DNA of 64,000 nt from Rhabditoides inermis (lineage: Eukaryota > Nematoda > Chromadorea > Rhabditida > Rhabditidae), in contig CAWZYM010000204.1 in NCBI GenBank assembly GCA_963966185.1, positions 248,001-312,000 on the forward strand, read 5' to 3'. The notes under the pieces were generated by a model. That model saw only the letters and a program-made list of their open reading frames with translations, made no database searches and had not been told where the DNA came from. Positions within the stretch are counted from its first letter, which is position 1. The number at the start of each line of letters is the position of its first letter. The position numbers and the translations under genes are program-made. Shown in pieces: positions 1 to 10,987 of the stretch.

Positions 1-128
1 ACGTGTTCAAATATTGACGTCATGAAGGCAACGAACCATAATAAAGATACACAGGATCCGCCACTTGTCCGAGATATGGCAAGAACGGCTCTCAGTCGAG
101 TTGTGTATTCATGTCCTCCCACTTGCAG

Positions 129-719
129 ACGACTTCTCGGATCGCGGCGCGCCAGCCTCGCATTGGATGCCGGATATCATCCCTTCTGATCCCTATGCCA
201 CCAGCACACCCCGCGCCACTCCGAGACTCGAAGGACAGAGGATGACAGACACGCACAGGGGCAGCGGTACGTCTCTCCCTCTCTCTCTCCCTCTCTCTCC
301 CTCCACCCCATTCTCTCTCTCTCCTCCCTCCCCCCTCTCTCTATCTCTCTCTCCTCCCTCCCCCCTCTCTCTATCTCTCTCTCCTCCCTCCCCCCTCTCT
401 CTCTATCTTCCCTCTCTCTCTCTCTTTCTCTCTCTCTCTCCTTCTCTCCCTCCCTCCCTCTCTCTCTCTCTTTCTCACAATTCCCTCTTCAGGCGGTTCG
501 GGCGAGCTCTACTCGGCCATCCATCGCACGCCTGTCGCCGCGGCTGGCCCGACGATCCTGTCTCCCGCCGCGAAGATCCTGCAGGAGGGCGGCGGCCACG
601 TGTACGGTAACATTGGCACGCTGCCCAAGTTCACGTCGACGGCGGACCAACAGGAGGACGCCTACTATACATACACGGCGTCGCGGCGCTACAACTCGAG
701 CACATTCAACCGCACCTAG
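129..719 (+). CDS. 3'-terminal exons of unrecognised gene A (copy 1, partial)
   Basis: Two exons are visible, 129-266 and 493-719, joined in frame; the gene continues upstream of the window. The acceptor at 127-128 (TTGCAG), the donor at 267 and the acceptor at 491-492 are canonical, and the intron is almost pure CT repeat. The encoded tail starts DDFSDRGAPASHW and ends YNSSTFNRT before a TAG stop. It is hydrophilic and rich in Ser, Thr, Pro, Gly and Tyr, with no membrane segment or domain I recognise; it could be a cytoplasmic tail. The same two exons recur at 26,963-27,564 with the same predicted amino acids, which supports them as real coding exons. An AATAAA lies about 255 bp after the stop. 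The function is unknown. Confidence 0.75.
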
Positions 720-975
720 AACAAGCACACTTCACTTACTTAGTAGTATTGTAGCAGTAACCAATCACTCTCTTCCTAACTATTCTCTAATCGCGCCGCC
801 CAATTGCAAGCTAGTCTCGTCCCCCCCCCTCCACTTTGTCCCCTTATGTGATTGCTAGTCCCATCACTTTCATCGCCCGATCTCAATGTGCATCTCTCTC
901 TCTTCTGCCGCTGATTTTCCAACTCCGCTCAACGTGTACTCGCCGTGTTTTGTGTGTCAAATGGAGTTTTGTATG

Positions 976-981
976 AATAAA
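976..981 (+). promoter_or_regulatory. Poly(A) signal of gene A copy 1
   Basis: AATAAA lies about 255 bp downstream of the gene A stop. It is conserved at the equivalent place in copy 2 (27,822-27,827), so the 3' UTR is about 270 bp and the convergent Kelch gene ends only about 240 bp further on. Confidence 0.6.
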
Positions 982-1219
982 CATGTTTTATGTTGTTATA
1001 TTCATAAATCACATAAGATAATAAGTACAATGCCAACAAACACCTACAGTGATTGTAAATCAGCCACAATTAGTGAGCACAGATATCTTGTGTGATTGAA
1101 AGAGGGCAATACAGCGATCGAACAGCGAAAGAGTATGCATGTGCAGTCTAACCAGCGCGAGAATATCTCACGCAAGGAATGGAAGTGAGTTGTGTCCCGG
1201 TACCGATGGAGAGGCAAGT

Positions 1220-4200
1220 TCAGTACGGCGGATCGATCCACAGTGCCTCTACGACCTTGTCCCTTTTGTAGCCGCCAAGCGTGTAGATCACCTGTAGATC
1301 ACTTGAAGTTAAACATATCATCGAAAATGTTATACGTTATAACACAGCGCTTTCAAACGAAATCTTAAAAGGAAGGGGTTTTTGATCGCGGAAATGAGTG
1401 TTCCTAATGTCACTGACAGCGTACATACTTTGTCGGTTGCCAGGAGGCCTATGCAGCTTCCCTCATGCTCCAGGTCTGCCAGACTCGTCCACTCGCCGCT
1501 AACCGACATCTGTAAGCACAGATTCAGCAAAAAAGAATCTTCACAATACAGTTATTAAATGCTTGTAGCTTAATATGCTCATTGTGATTCATGTACACAA
1601 TCAGTTGAGCAGATGTTGGGAGCGGATTATGTGGTTCGTTCGTCGTTAAGTGTACTCACATGAACAGACTTGTCATCCCAGTATCCTCCGGCGATGAGCA
1701 GTCGACCCGCGTGCGACGCGATACTCAGCCCACCGACACTCTTCAAGTATACATGATACCCTACTGCCACACAATGAACGATCGTCAGAGTGTGAACACG
1801 ACTCGCAACACCGCCGCAAGTCTCACTCACACCATCGATCGGCAGCGTGGGTCCGGTAGTCCACTGATTGCCGCGCACGTCGAATATATCGACCGGTTTG
1901 TTCATGCAGCCTCGCTGGACGACCGCCATGTCTCCGTTGAACTCGCACGCGGAAACCCACCCTTGGCAGTTGTCGAGATCGGGGAGGTCCTGCTTCTTTC
2001 CTGCAAGTATGTGATATCCTCGAATACATCTCATTTTGCGTACCGTCTCGAATGTCGAATCGGAACGCAGTGCGCAGATATGACCACGACGACTGGCCAC
2101 CGAACACGTAGATTGTGTTTTCGTGGGACACGGCAGCGTGGTTACTGTTACTTCTAAACAATGTTCATAGTTCATAGTTCTATAGCATAGCCATGTTTTA
2201 TGTGTGTTGTATCGTGATATCTGTTATCTGTCGTGTTTAAGAGACGCGGTCTCCAACTGATAAATTAGTTGTGCTCATGTGTCTTTTGATGTATTGGGGC
2301 GACTCGCGGGTGGTTTGATGGTCAGGGGTAGTGGCTAGATGGGTTTTCCTCATTAAGTGTTGTCGGACCTTTCGGCGGCTCTACATCATGTACCCACGTG
2401 CACGATAGTTCATACACAGAATTTTTTTGCTAAAATTCTGAATTCATTTCCTACATACGTTTTATTTTAATGTTTATCTTTATTATTGTTTTATTATCAA
2501 CATAGTATACTCATAAACATACCTGTTATAGCTGACGCCGCCATTCGACCACTTGTCGGTGACGGGGTCGTAGCAAATCGAGGATGGTCTACGAATACGT
2601 GTGTGTACAATTGATATCTTCCAGTTTCACATACTCGTCTTGTCCTCCTATCACGTACAGCTTCCCGCCAGCCGCGCACATAGCACTGTTCTGTCGCCGG
2701 GATCCCATCGCCGCAATCAGCTTGCACTCACCTGTGTAATGTATTACCTAGTTCGAAAACAGTGCTGTAACACTAATTGTCTGAATCTCTGGTTTCGCAC
2801 GCTTGTGCAGTAAACTTACTTGTATTTCTTTGATCTATCACACAGCGCGCGACATATCGCAATAATGAACGCTATTTTGTTGAGATATTAATACTCATGA
2901 AACATAATGTGTAGTTTTTACAATTTACAACATTAAAAGTGGTTGTACCAGTAATCGGATTGAGCACTTCAGCGGTCTTTGCATTTTCGCTGAAGCCGCC
3001 CACGCTGTAGAGAAGACCGTCCAGCTCGGCCGAGCAGTGATAACGTCTGATATGAAACAGTCAGTGACATCTGTGATTGTGACTGCCCACAAACCTGTCA
3101 TGCAGCAGGTCGCAGAGTCGCGTCCACTTCTTCTTGTCGAGCTTCCACGCGAGAGGCGGCATGCCGCGCAGCACTGGCCGCGTGTGCTTGAGAGGCTCGC
3201 GGAGAAGCGTCTGCAAACAGACACTCTTACACAATTACACTATCCCTTGTCGGAAACTCGGTCAGGCTACTCTGACCACCGACTTTGAACTACTTCTCAA
3301 AGCGCCTTCGAGTGCTATGGGATCGAGACTGACCGCAGTGCTACACATATGGACAGATCCATAGTTCTACCTCGCTTGCGACTCGAATACGGTGCTCTCA
3401 CCGTCTGTCTCTCTTGTTTTAGCTGACCCCTTGTCGTTTTCTGTTGTAGTACACACGTACACGTACTCACATGCATGGCGGCGACGAGCATCTCGTTGCA
3501 CTGTTCGTCTTCTCGGACGAGCGTCTCGTGGTAGACTGTGTCGAGGAGGCACGAGCGCCCGACACCCGTGAGACGAACGTGCGACAGCAGCCTGCGGTGG
3601 CAAGTGGAACATGGATGTGTCATTACTCCTTACATGTTTATTTGTTCATATAAAACGTGGTTGCATTAACATGCTCGCAGTTTGGGCTAGTAAGCAAGGT
3701 CGGTTACTTTCGTAAGAGTATTTGAACAAACACGCACTGTGCCAGGTGCTTCTGGCGTTCTCCCTTGTTCTCGTCGTCGTTGTGTCCGCGCACCCACGTC
3801 ATCACAGCCTCGAACAGCGCCGTCTCGGAGCAGTTGATGTCCATGTCTGTGTGCGAAGTGGGAATGAGGGACGTCGGTAATGGACACATGTCAAATGCGA
3901 AACCACATGTGGAATTGTAATATTGTTTTTGATACACAAATTGGGTTTTTTAGAAACCGGTCTACTACATCACAACTAGTGGAGTATGTTAAATACTTGG
4001 TTAAAAAGTTAGACTGCTCTGTCGACTCCGTTTCCCTAGATGTATCTAAAGCGATTGATGTTGTGAATCATAAAAGACTTCTTAAATCATAGAATCACGG
4101 AATTTGGATAAAACTACATAGATGGCTGCCAAAATAGTTATCTGGAAGATCACAGATCTTTTGCCGGGAGCGCTAATCGAAAGTGGATAGAGCGTTCGTC

Positions 4201-5530
4201 TCTCAATCTCAAGCTCGCCAACCCAACTCCCTGTCTGCTGACGTCGTCGTTATCTAAGAACCCTATCTTGTTCTCGATTAGGAAGACTCCGGATTCACCC
4301 GGCTAAACAAAAACAACAACAATTCTTTGGTCACCACCAGCAGCATGTTGGGAAAGGTCTGCTATTCGAACGGACAAACGATGAGCCGGCAGACGAATCA
4401 ACTCTTTTCTTGTCTCGCACGTTTGATCTCTCTAGCCTACTGATGAGTTTCGGGCATTGGTCCGGGCTGACTGTAGCTCTAACTGTCAGACGAGGACTAT
4501 GTATATGAACCATCGCAAACATACCTTCCACTAGCCGCGAGAAGTCTTCATGCGAGAGAGTCGGCAGATCCTCTGAGGCAACGAGGGCCCTATTCAAATC
4601 ACAGCTTGTAAACGAATCTGATTGAAGCACTTACCCGAAATATTCTCGAATGAACTGCCACGATAGTGCTTTGATCTTCTCGCAGTCATATAGCTTGGAG
4701 AAGTTCCACATTTCGATGCAGTTGAGACGCGTCACGTACTTGACATTGATCAGGTACCTGTAAACACTCGATGACTTATATGCATCACTATACGAGTGAC
4801 TTCTCGCAGGCGGACTTGAGTGACGTCAGTTGGAGGTACGCAGCCTCTGGCAGTAGAAGAGGCACGGTTGTGCTGTCTGAACAAGGTTACATCGTGAATG
4901 GAGAGTCGGGAATCACTTGAAGTTGCGGTCAGTCTCTTCAAAACACTCCCAAATGCTCTCGAAACACTTCAGAATTACGTTCGGCTCACGGCTACTTGGA
5001 GAATTCTTACTCTCAACATCTCAACTCACTGATGACTATACGTCCGGTATAGATGTACTTGACGAGTCTTTTGAGCGTCGTGTAGTCAGTGTCCTACAAC
5101 ACTCGGCATTACAATCCGGTCAGATGATGTGTCCACCATGTCGACGACGTTCTCGCGCGCCTCCCGCATTCCAGCCGCAAATATCTCTTTAAAGTGCGGC
5201 GACGCAGCCAACAAAACCAGCTTGTGCACGTGGAACTGAACAATGTGACGATTGCAAGGTGAACAAGTGTTAAGTGTTCTCAATTTACCCTGTATTTTTC
5301 GTCGTCACTCGTTTTGTGCTCCCTCGATGTGAGCACAACATCGCACAGTTCACCGGATCTGTAGGAACAACAGTTAACAATCATCGGAAGGAACATAGAA
5401 TGGCAGGAATGGGGTACGGCTCACAGACCTTGCCACAGTTTGCTTACTTTCTCATATCATTGAAGCGAGCGAATGTCTCGGGCACAGGGGTATGTAGCCA
5501 CTGTAGCACTCCATCACTCGAGCTCGCCAT
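1220..5530 (-). CDS. BTB-BACK-Kelch (KLHL-type) protein, copy 1
   Basis: I could splice 17 exons into one open frame of 556 aa: 5530-5448, 5358-5289, 5235-5137, 5093-5030, 4846-4801, 4757-4635, 4589-4525, 3846-3738, 3591-3471, 3210-3095, 3046-2949, 2731-2635, 2588-2523, 2153-2044, 2000-1831, 1740-1660, 1509-1429 and 1291-1220. The first 17 of these joins share compatible phases and most introns are 43-100 bp. The BTB domain shows CDVVL, FHVHKLVLLAASPHF and YIYTGRIVIS. A BACK domain follows (FEAVMTWVRGH, then LLSHVRLTGVG). Kelch blades follow, for example LYSVGGF, LYVIGGQDE, IYVFGGQ, LLIAGGYW and VIYTLGGY, ending WIDPPY. Known family role: KLHL proteins recruit substrates to Cullin-3 ubiquitin ligases. 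A LINE fragment sits in the intron at 3,847-4,524. The length is usual for the family. The start is chosen because the same Met-Ala-Ser-Ser-Ser opening is conserved in copy 2. Confidence 0.88.
3930..4092 (+). mobile_element. Reverse-transcriptase fragment of a CR1/Jockey-type LINE in a Kelch intron
   Basis: The + strand encodes GFFRNRSTTSQLVEYVKYL followed by VSLDVSKAIDVVNH, matching the conserved 'GF..grST..QL ... lD.sKAFD.V.H' block of non-LTR reverse transcriptases. It is antisense to the Kelch gene and degenerate. The equivalent intron of Kelch copy 2 holds a different, longer piece of the same element (31,845-32,595), so the insertion predates the duplication. Confidence 0.75.
4150..4322 (+). 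repeat. SINE-like element with tRNA-related head and A-rich tail
   Basis: The stretch GTGGATAGAGCGTTCGTCTC matches the D-arm side of the tRNA-like sequence at 38,310-38,395 (minus strand). The piece ends in an AAC-rich tail at 4,300-4,320. The B-box part is missing here, so this is a partial copy. Confidence 0.45.
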
Positions 5531-5657
5531 CTCCTGATCACTCTTCACAATTAAATGATCATTTGATTTTGTTCTCTGATTGTGAATTCAGAACATTCAT
5601 CAAATCGGAAGTGGATTCGGAAACGATTATCATGTGAGTCACGACACGGACAACACG

Positions 5658-5938
5658 TTAAAGGTAGTGTACCCTCTGGTTTTCGAAGTTGAGTTAGCAC
5701 GGAATGTGAAATTAGACCAAAAATGTTGCCATATGACGGAAATGCCGAAAAGTTGGAGAAACCATTACCCATCGTGCACGTTTGTGCACGTTTGTGCACA
5801 CTTTTCTATTGAACGAGTTAGATAAACTTTGAGGCGGCTTTGAAATAACTTTTATATGAGAACGAACTTTTTTAAGACATTTTTTTTTTTACATCCTACA
5901 GCTAACTCAACTTCGAAAATCAGAGGGTACACTGCCTC
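5658..5938 (+). repeat. Foldback MITE, family 1, copy a
   Basis: Inverted ends read TTAAAGGTAGTGTACCCTCT on the left, and the right end carries the reverse complement (about 40 bp arms containing TTTTCGAAGTTGAGTTAGC). The left edge is TTAA. No coding capacity is seen. Copies of the family lie at 6,812, 10,085, 22,577, 33,983 and 35,135, with a variant at 13,913. Confidence 0.75.
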
Positions 5939-6624
5939 AGAGGGTAACGGGAGAGAGCACACAAAAAGAAGAGAGCGCAGAGTTGCATGAAATCGAAAAT
6001 TCGTGTTCAGAGCGGTCTGCTGATCGTTTCTGATCACCGCGCGCACGTAGAACTTTCATTCAATCTGCATTTTAATAAAAGTATTAAGACGCACAAATGA
6101 TTAAAAATCGTCAGAAATAGGCCACTGGGTCTTTAAACAACCATTAAGATCCATTGAATCAGGCGTAGAGCGCAAAACAAAGGAAGATAAGGGGTGTGGC
6201 CTTCACTCTAATGGCGCTATTTTCCAATAGCGATAAAACATTTCACAACAGATGCGTTTTGCCATGTCAGCATGATAAGAAACGATAAGAAACTGGTGCG
6301 TGGCAGCACTGTCAGTTTCCCATAATACACGCTGGCCCCCCTTATAACATATTCACATCGCAGTAAAAAAACCACTCCATGCGCAATCCCTCTTTATCTC
6401 GTCTCTCCAATCATTGTAAACTTTCTCATCTTTCTCATGCGCTGCGTTGGAAGCTGGAAACTGTCCAAACTCGTAGAATGCGAGCTGGATTTGGGGGTGG
6501 GGGTTGTGTGTGGGTTCTCTTTTTCGAACAAGAACCAATCTGACACGCAACGATGAAACTCTATCATTTTAACAATAAATCTCACAATAGTTGTTATTAT
6601 GATAAGAAAATGACATTTGAAAAT

Positions 6625-6697
6625 GAGCGCCGCGTAGTGTAGTGGTTAGCGATGTTCGCTATACTCGGTGAGTCGGTAGTTCGATCCCCCTCCGGCG
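6625..6697 (+). repeat. tRNA-like sequence (SINE head)
   Basis: An A-box-like TAGTGTAGTGGTTAGCGA and a B-box-like GTAGTTCGATCCC sit about 35 bp apart, with short complementary ends (GCGCCG and CGGCG). It does not fold into a convincing tRNA: the acceptor and T stems are poor. I read it as a tRNA-derived SINE promoter region. It is duplicated at 34,951-35,023. Confidence 0.5.
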
Positions 6698-6811
6698 TTT
6701 GACCGTACCAAGTTGCCCCCCCCCCCCCGATGTGAGCACAATATCAACAGTTATCAAATCGGAAGCGGATTCGGCAACGATTATCATGTGAATCATGACA
6801 CGGACAACACG

Positions 6812-7126
6812 TTAAAGGTAGTGTACCATCTGGTTTTCGAAGTTGAGTTAGCACGGAATGTGAAAATAGAGAAAAAAATGTTGCACTTTTGTCAATTGTA
6901 CCATATGACGGAAATGCCGAGAAGTTGGAGAAACCATAACCCATCGTGCAAGTTTGTGCACGTTTCTGCACACTTTTCTCTTGAACGAGAGTATTCATGA
7001 GCAAGTTAGATAAACTTTGAGGCGACTTTGAAATAACTTTTATATGAGAACGAACTTTATTTTAGACATTTTTTTTACATTTTACAGCTAACTCAACTTC
7101 AAAAATCAGAGGGTACACCGCCTCAG
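6812..7126 (+). repeat. Foldback MITE, family 1, copy b
   Basis: The same inverted ends as copy a, starting at TTAA. It lies about 1.15 kb from copy a inside a local direct duplication: 6,050-6,250 closely matches 7,245-7,460. Confidence 0.75.
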
Positions 7127-7691
7127 AGGGTAACGGGAGAGAGCACACAAAAAGAAGAGAGCGCAGAGTGGCGGGAAATCGAAAATTCACGTTCAGATCG
7201 TTCAGATCGTTTTTTTTCTGCTGATCGTTTCTGATCACCGCGCGCACGTAGAACTTTCATTCAACCTGCACTTTAATAACCGTATTGTGACAAACAAATG
7301 ATTAAAAATCGTCAGAAATAGGCCACTGGGTCTTTAAACAACCATTAAGATCCATTGAATCAGGCGTAGAGCGCAAAACAAAGGAAGATAAGGTGTGTGG
7401 CCTTCACTCTAATGGCGCTATTTTCCAATCGCGATAAAACATTTCACAACAGATGCGTTTTGCAATGTCAGCATGATAAGAAACGATAAGAAACTGGTGC
7501 GTGGCAGCACTGTCACGTTTTCCATAATACACGTTGGCCACCCCTTCTGCCTTGTTTATATTTATATGATAAGAAAATGCCATGTGAAAATGGGATTTCG
7601 CAATTTTCAGGGACAAGACAATGCAATGGGACAAGAATTCCGCAGCGTACATTTCCGAAAGCGTTTGGTCATTTTTCGCTGCAATTGGAGG

Positions 7692-7800
7692 GGTACGAGA
7701 TCGTTTTCAAAAACTTTGGTGATGCTGCAAGTTAGAGAAATAGGCCTATAATTCAAGACAAGTTCACGAGGACCCTTTTTGTATCGAGGTTTAATCCATG
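7692..7800 (-). mobile_element. Reverse-transcriptase fragment of a LINE
   Basis: The minus strand encodes a stretch ending in NYRPISLTCSITKVFE, the conserved 'yRPISLt....K..E' block of non-LTR reverse transcriptases. The equivalent site in the second spacer (36,385-36,890) carries about 440 bp more of the same domain. This copy has therefore lost an internal piece. Confidence 0.7.
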
Positions 7801-7841
7801 CTTCTTTCCAGATATGAGGAATAGAACAAACTGACATAGAC

Positions 7842-8327
7842 ATGGAGCGGGACAAGTTGAATGCGCTGTATGACGAGTGTAGTGAGAAGCGCAAGTCGGG
7901 GGTGACTATTTCGTGTATGCCAACCGTATCATTCTCCGCAGTGGGCTCACCTCTGTGAAGGAGCAGCTCAAGGCCTCGGCCAAGAGCAGCAGGAAGGACC
8001 AGAAGGGGGCTTCGGGCCGTCTCGGTACCTCACAGAGTGTGGGGAGTGGAGAGTGTGCGGTTCCGGTCCCCCCGCAGTCCGGGTCACCCTCGGGCGGCGC
8101 CGCCCCTGCAGTTGCCGTCCCAGTCGTCGCTCACCCATCAGGCAATGGACTCTTCCGAGACCGCCGCCGAGGTGACAGCGCAACCATCGCCCGCAAAAAA
8201 AACCCACTAGCGCGTCACCGTCAATTATCAAGTCTCTCTTTCTATTTGCAAATACTCGCTCAATTGTGAACAAGCTAGTAGAGTTATATTTCAAGTCACC
8301 GGAAATTCCCAGGCAGTTTCAGTTTTA
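7842..8327 (+). mobile_element. 5' part of a CR1/L2-type LINE: ORF1 tail and ORF2 start
   Basis: The plus strand opens with MERDKLNALYDECSEKRKSG and continues as a low-complexity, Pro/Ala/Ser-rich stretch. It then shifts frame at an A8 run near 8,196. Downstream the frame encodes SLFLFANTRSIVNKLVELYF, which resembles the start of the endonuclease domain of CR1-type LINEs ('lNaRSi.NKl.eL'). The paralogous copy (37,706-38,192) has an A7 run. The family assignment rests on that one motif. Confidence 0.5.
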
Positions 8328-8460
8328 AAGATATAGGGGCCTATTCAAACAGCATGCTGATCGTAAATTTTTAAATTTCGCGCGTTTCTTTGCTCGCCAA
8401 GAAAACACATGGGCATAACTCGTTGTACCAGTTGAAATCACGTGATGAATTACACAAAAC

Positions 8461-8508
8461 ATGCGGGTGCTATGAGAATCGAACCCGGGATAGTCACAAC
8501 AGCAGCAT
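8461..8508 (-). repeat. tRNA-like 3' half at a duplication breakpoint
   Basis: On the minus strand, ATCCCGGGTTCGATTCTCAT resembles a T-arm with B box. The homology between 8,5xx and 21,0xx begins exactly at its edge (8,508 against 21,000), so it marks a junction. There is no D-arm, so this is not a tRNA gene. Confidence 0.4.
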
Positions 8509-8885
8509 AATGGATGCAGAGATCAAACCATCACTTGCTATATGAGACATGTATGTAGCAGACTGTGAGCAACCCCCGCGCACGTCAGCAATTGCTACCT
8601 ACAGCGTGGAATTGAAGAAAAAATGTTTTGTCTGTAAACGCCGAATAAGATAATTCGAATACCAATCAACCGCACGACGCGTCATTATCACAAAATAGCT
8701 TACTAGGCAAATAGAAGTCGAGCGATTATCAGATATGACACCATAATTTAAGTCATTAACTATATTTCTTCTGAAAACAAGTAACATCAATTTGAAACGA
8801 AAATTATATCAAAAAAACGCGTGAGCAAAATGCTTGTTACGAAAATACGCGCAAAAAATGATAGTTGTGAAACCCATGGGCAAAG

Positions 8886-9020
8886 GTGCGATCGGTGGTG
8901 CGGTGGTGCGTGGTGCGATGGAATGTGGTGCGATGGTGTGATGGTGCAGTGGTGTAGTGGTGCTTCGGTGCGGTGGTGTTGTGGTGCGGTGGTGCGGTGG
9001 TGCGGTGGTGCGTGGTGCGA
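8886..9020 (+). repeat. GGTGC/GGTGCGGT minisatellite
   Basis: Degenerate repeats of GGTGCGGTGGTGC interrupt the 3' end of the chemoreceptor G1. An identical array is at 21,378-21,512, and an inverted, more diverged array is at 20,549-20,720. Confidence 0.85.
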
Positions 9021-9041
9021 ATTCCTAATTGCCGTGTTTAC

Positions 9042-9905
9042 CAGCAGAACAATGGCCGATAAAATCAGAAACTGTTTGTGTTTAACACCGCTCTGAAATC
9101 ATACGTCTATCTGTTCTTGATTCGAAATCGAAATCTCACCAATTCTGTTAAGAGACTGTAGTAGTTTTCTTTCTCAACGTAGTAATATTGTAGTCTTTCA
9201 CCGTAAAAGGGAACAGCGAATATTAGTGGCAGTGCAAGTGTGGCAAGCATCATGATGTAATTTAGATATTTCCATAGCTGAATAATCATCGAATCAATGT
9301 ATAAATAATTCAAACCAATGAACCAATTTCAATAACGAGTGAAGCGAAGTAATACTACGGTGAGAGGGGGATGAGCCAACTATCGAATGTGTAGCCAACT
9401 ATCGAATATGAGCCAACTATCCAATAAAGTACCAGCTATAATCAGTGACAAACCCTACGTGTTGGATGTGTTTGTCTGTATACCCCGGCATCAACTGACC
9501 TTGTCGCTTGTCTGCCAATACGCAATCACTGTCAAGCGATTCAACGAAACGACAAAGAGATTGAATCGGGCAGCGAATGCGACGAAATATGCAAGGAATA
9601 GCACAGTCATACACCCTTCGGCCGGTATGCTTTCCAGAAATGGAGAGAATATGTCTTGTTTGCTAGTGGTGTACGGTATTTTGTACGTCATAAATACGCA
9701 CGCCCAGAAGACGACGTTCTGAAGTATTTGTTTTATAATACTTGCTCAGTTTTTGATAAAATACCCAAACGAAAGCAGTGAAAGTGAATAGCACAAAGGT
9801 GATGTTGAATTTTTTTCGATTTCTGACAAGAATAACAACGACCAAAAAGTAGAATATCACAATTGGTAGCTCAATAATGAAAAGCCCTATTACAGCTAGA
9901 GTCAT
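9042..9905 (-). pseudogene. Degenerate nematode seven-transmembrane chemoreceptor, G1 copy 1
   Basis: Exons 9905-9765, 9718-9500, about 9328-9140 and 9092-9042 encode hydrophobic segments: FIIELPIVIFYFLVVVILV, then VLFLAYFVAFAARFNLFVVS followed by LNRLTVIAYW, then YIMMLATLALPLIFAVPFYG, then LILSAIVLL. The 'SLNRLTVI' block and spacing resemble the Srg/Sru/Srv superfamily of nematode receptors. Exon 3 cannot be joined: an in-frame TGA (9,331-9,329) sits directly before its conserved WFIGLNYLY, and no AG acceptor lies between them. The 3' end runs into a minisatellite, so the last membrane segments are missing. The copy at 21,534-22,397 has the same defects. A functional gene with unusual splicing is possible but unlikely. 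Confidence 0.65.
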
Positions 9906-10084
9906 GCTGTAATATTATCAATAATGATGAGAAGTGATTCAGACTGAGACATGTTTATCACGATGCATCGCTTTTATTACATCATCAGGGAAGCATTACA
10001 TCAAGTTTGGTGCTTGGGTAATTGAACCGTAAAAATGACAATAATGATTAGTAAATGCGATACACAGTGAACGGTTATAATAGC

Positions 10085-10421
10085 TTAAAGGTAGTGTACT
10101 CTCTGGTTTTCGAAGTTGAGTTATAGCATCGGATTGTGAAATTAGACCAAAAATGTGCACTTTTGTCAAATGTATGACTTTTTCCAGGTGCAAATAAACC
10201 ATATGACGGAAATGCCGAGAAGTTGGAGAAACCATTACCCATCGTGCACATTTGTGCACGTTTCTGCAAACTTGTCTCTTGAACGAGTGTATTTATGAGC
10301 AAATTAGATGAACTTTGAGGAGATTTTGAATTTTTTTTATGAAAACGTACTTTATTTAAGACATAATTGCACTGCCTACTTCTAACCCAACTGCGAAAAT
10401 CATAAGGTACACTGCCTTTAA
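10085..10421 (+). repeat. Foldback MITE, family 1, copy c (TTAA at both ends)
   Basis: Both ends are intact here: TTAA, AGGTAGTGTACTCTC inward on the left and the complementary AAGGTACACTGCCTTTAA on the right. The TTAA on both sides suggests a TTAA target-site duplication, as for piggyBac-type elements. Confidence 0.75.
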
Positions 10422-10907
10422 AGAAAATCACTACTCAAAAATGTAGAGAGGTGGCCGGTCAAGCGGCATTTTTCGCGCGAATGTGGCTAAATTCGGCCAA
10501 AACGAACGCACGACTTTTTTTCTCTGATCTCCGTTAGGCGTTAAGCTACAGAGCTTTCCTTTAGCGAAAGCGAACTATCTACGAGTGATCTATCCGACTG
10601 CATAGTTGGTTCTAATTGAACATGTTTCTATTATTATTATTATTATTATGTTTCTAAAACCTTGTTTTAGCACCCCTGACTTGGACCCCTTCTGATGAAT
10701 CGGCGAGACTCACACTTCAAAACCAAAGCAAGCATTTGGAAACATGTTCAACTGGAACCAACTAAAACATGTGAAAAGATCATTCGTAGAGCGTTCGATT
10801 CCGCTAAACGAGAGCTTCGTAGCTGAACGGGGACACCCGAGAAAGGGTGCGTCCATTTTGGCCGGAAAGGGTCGCTTGACTGAGAAGCGAGTTATTTTCA
10901 CTTCATG

Positions 10908-10918
10908 TATATAAATAG
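10908..10918 (+). promoter_or_regulatory. TATA box upstream of BEN gene copy 1
   Basis: TATATAAATAG lies about 70 bp upstream of the ATG at 10,988. It is conserved at 23,199-23,209 before the second copy. The role is inferred from position and consensus only. Confidence 0.45.
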
Positions 10919-10987
10919 CAAAAAACGTCGGGTTTTTCAACAGGTGCAAATAGAGTTGTGCGTTGTGATTTTGTACTTTTAGTTGCA

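Noticed and set aside
5086..5283. BTB exon read straight through to the stop after IVMPSVVGH
   Set aside because: A 43 bp intron beginning at GTGGAC after ATG restores DTDYTTLKRLVKYIYTG in frame, which fits the BTB fold far better and is conserved in copy 2.
6625..6697. Possible functional tRNA gene
   Set aside because: A and B boxes are present, but the acceptor and T stems do not pair and no terminator T run follows at the proper distance. The same holds for 38,310-38,395 and the palindrome arms.
8821..9096. Plus-strand frame encoding a Trp/Cys/Gly-rich repeat
   Set aside because: It is a translation of the GGTGC minisatellite antisense to the receptor remnant.
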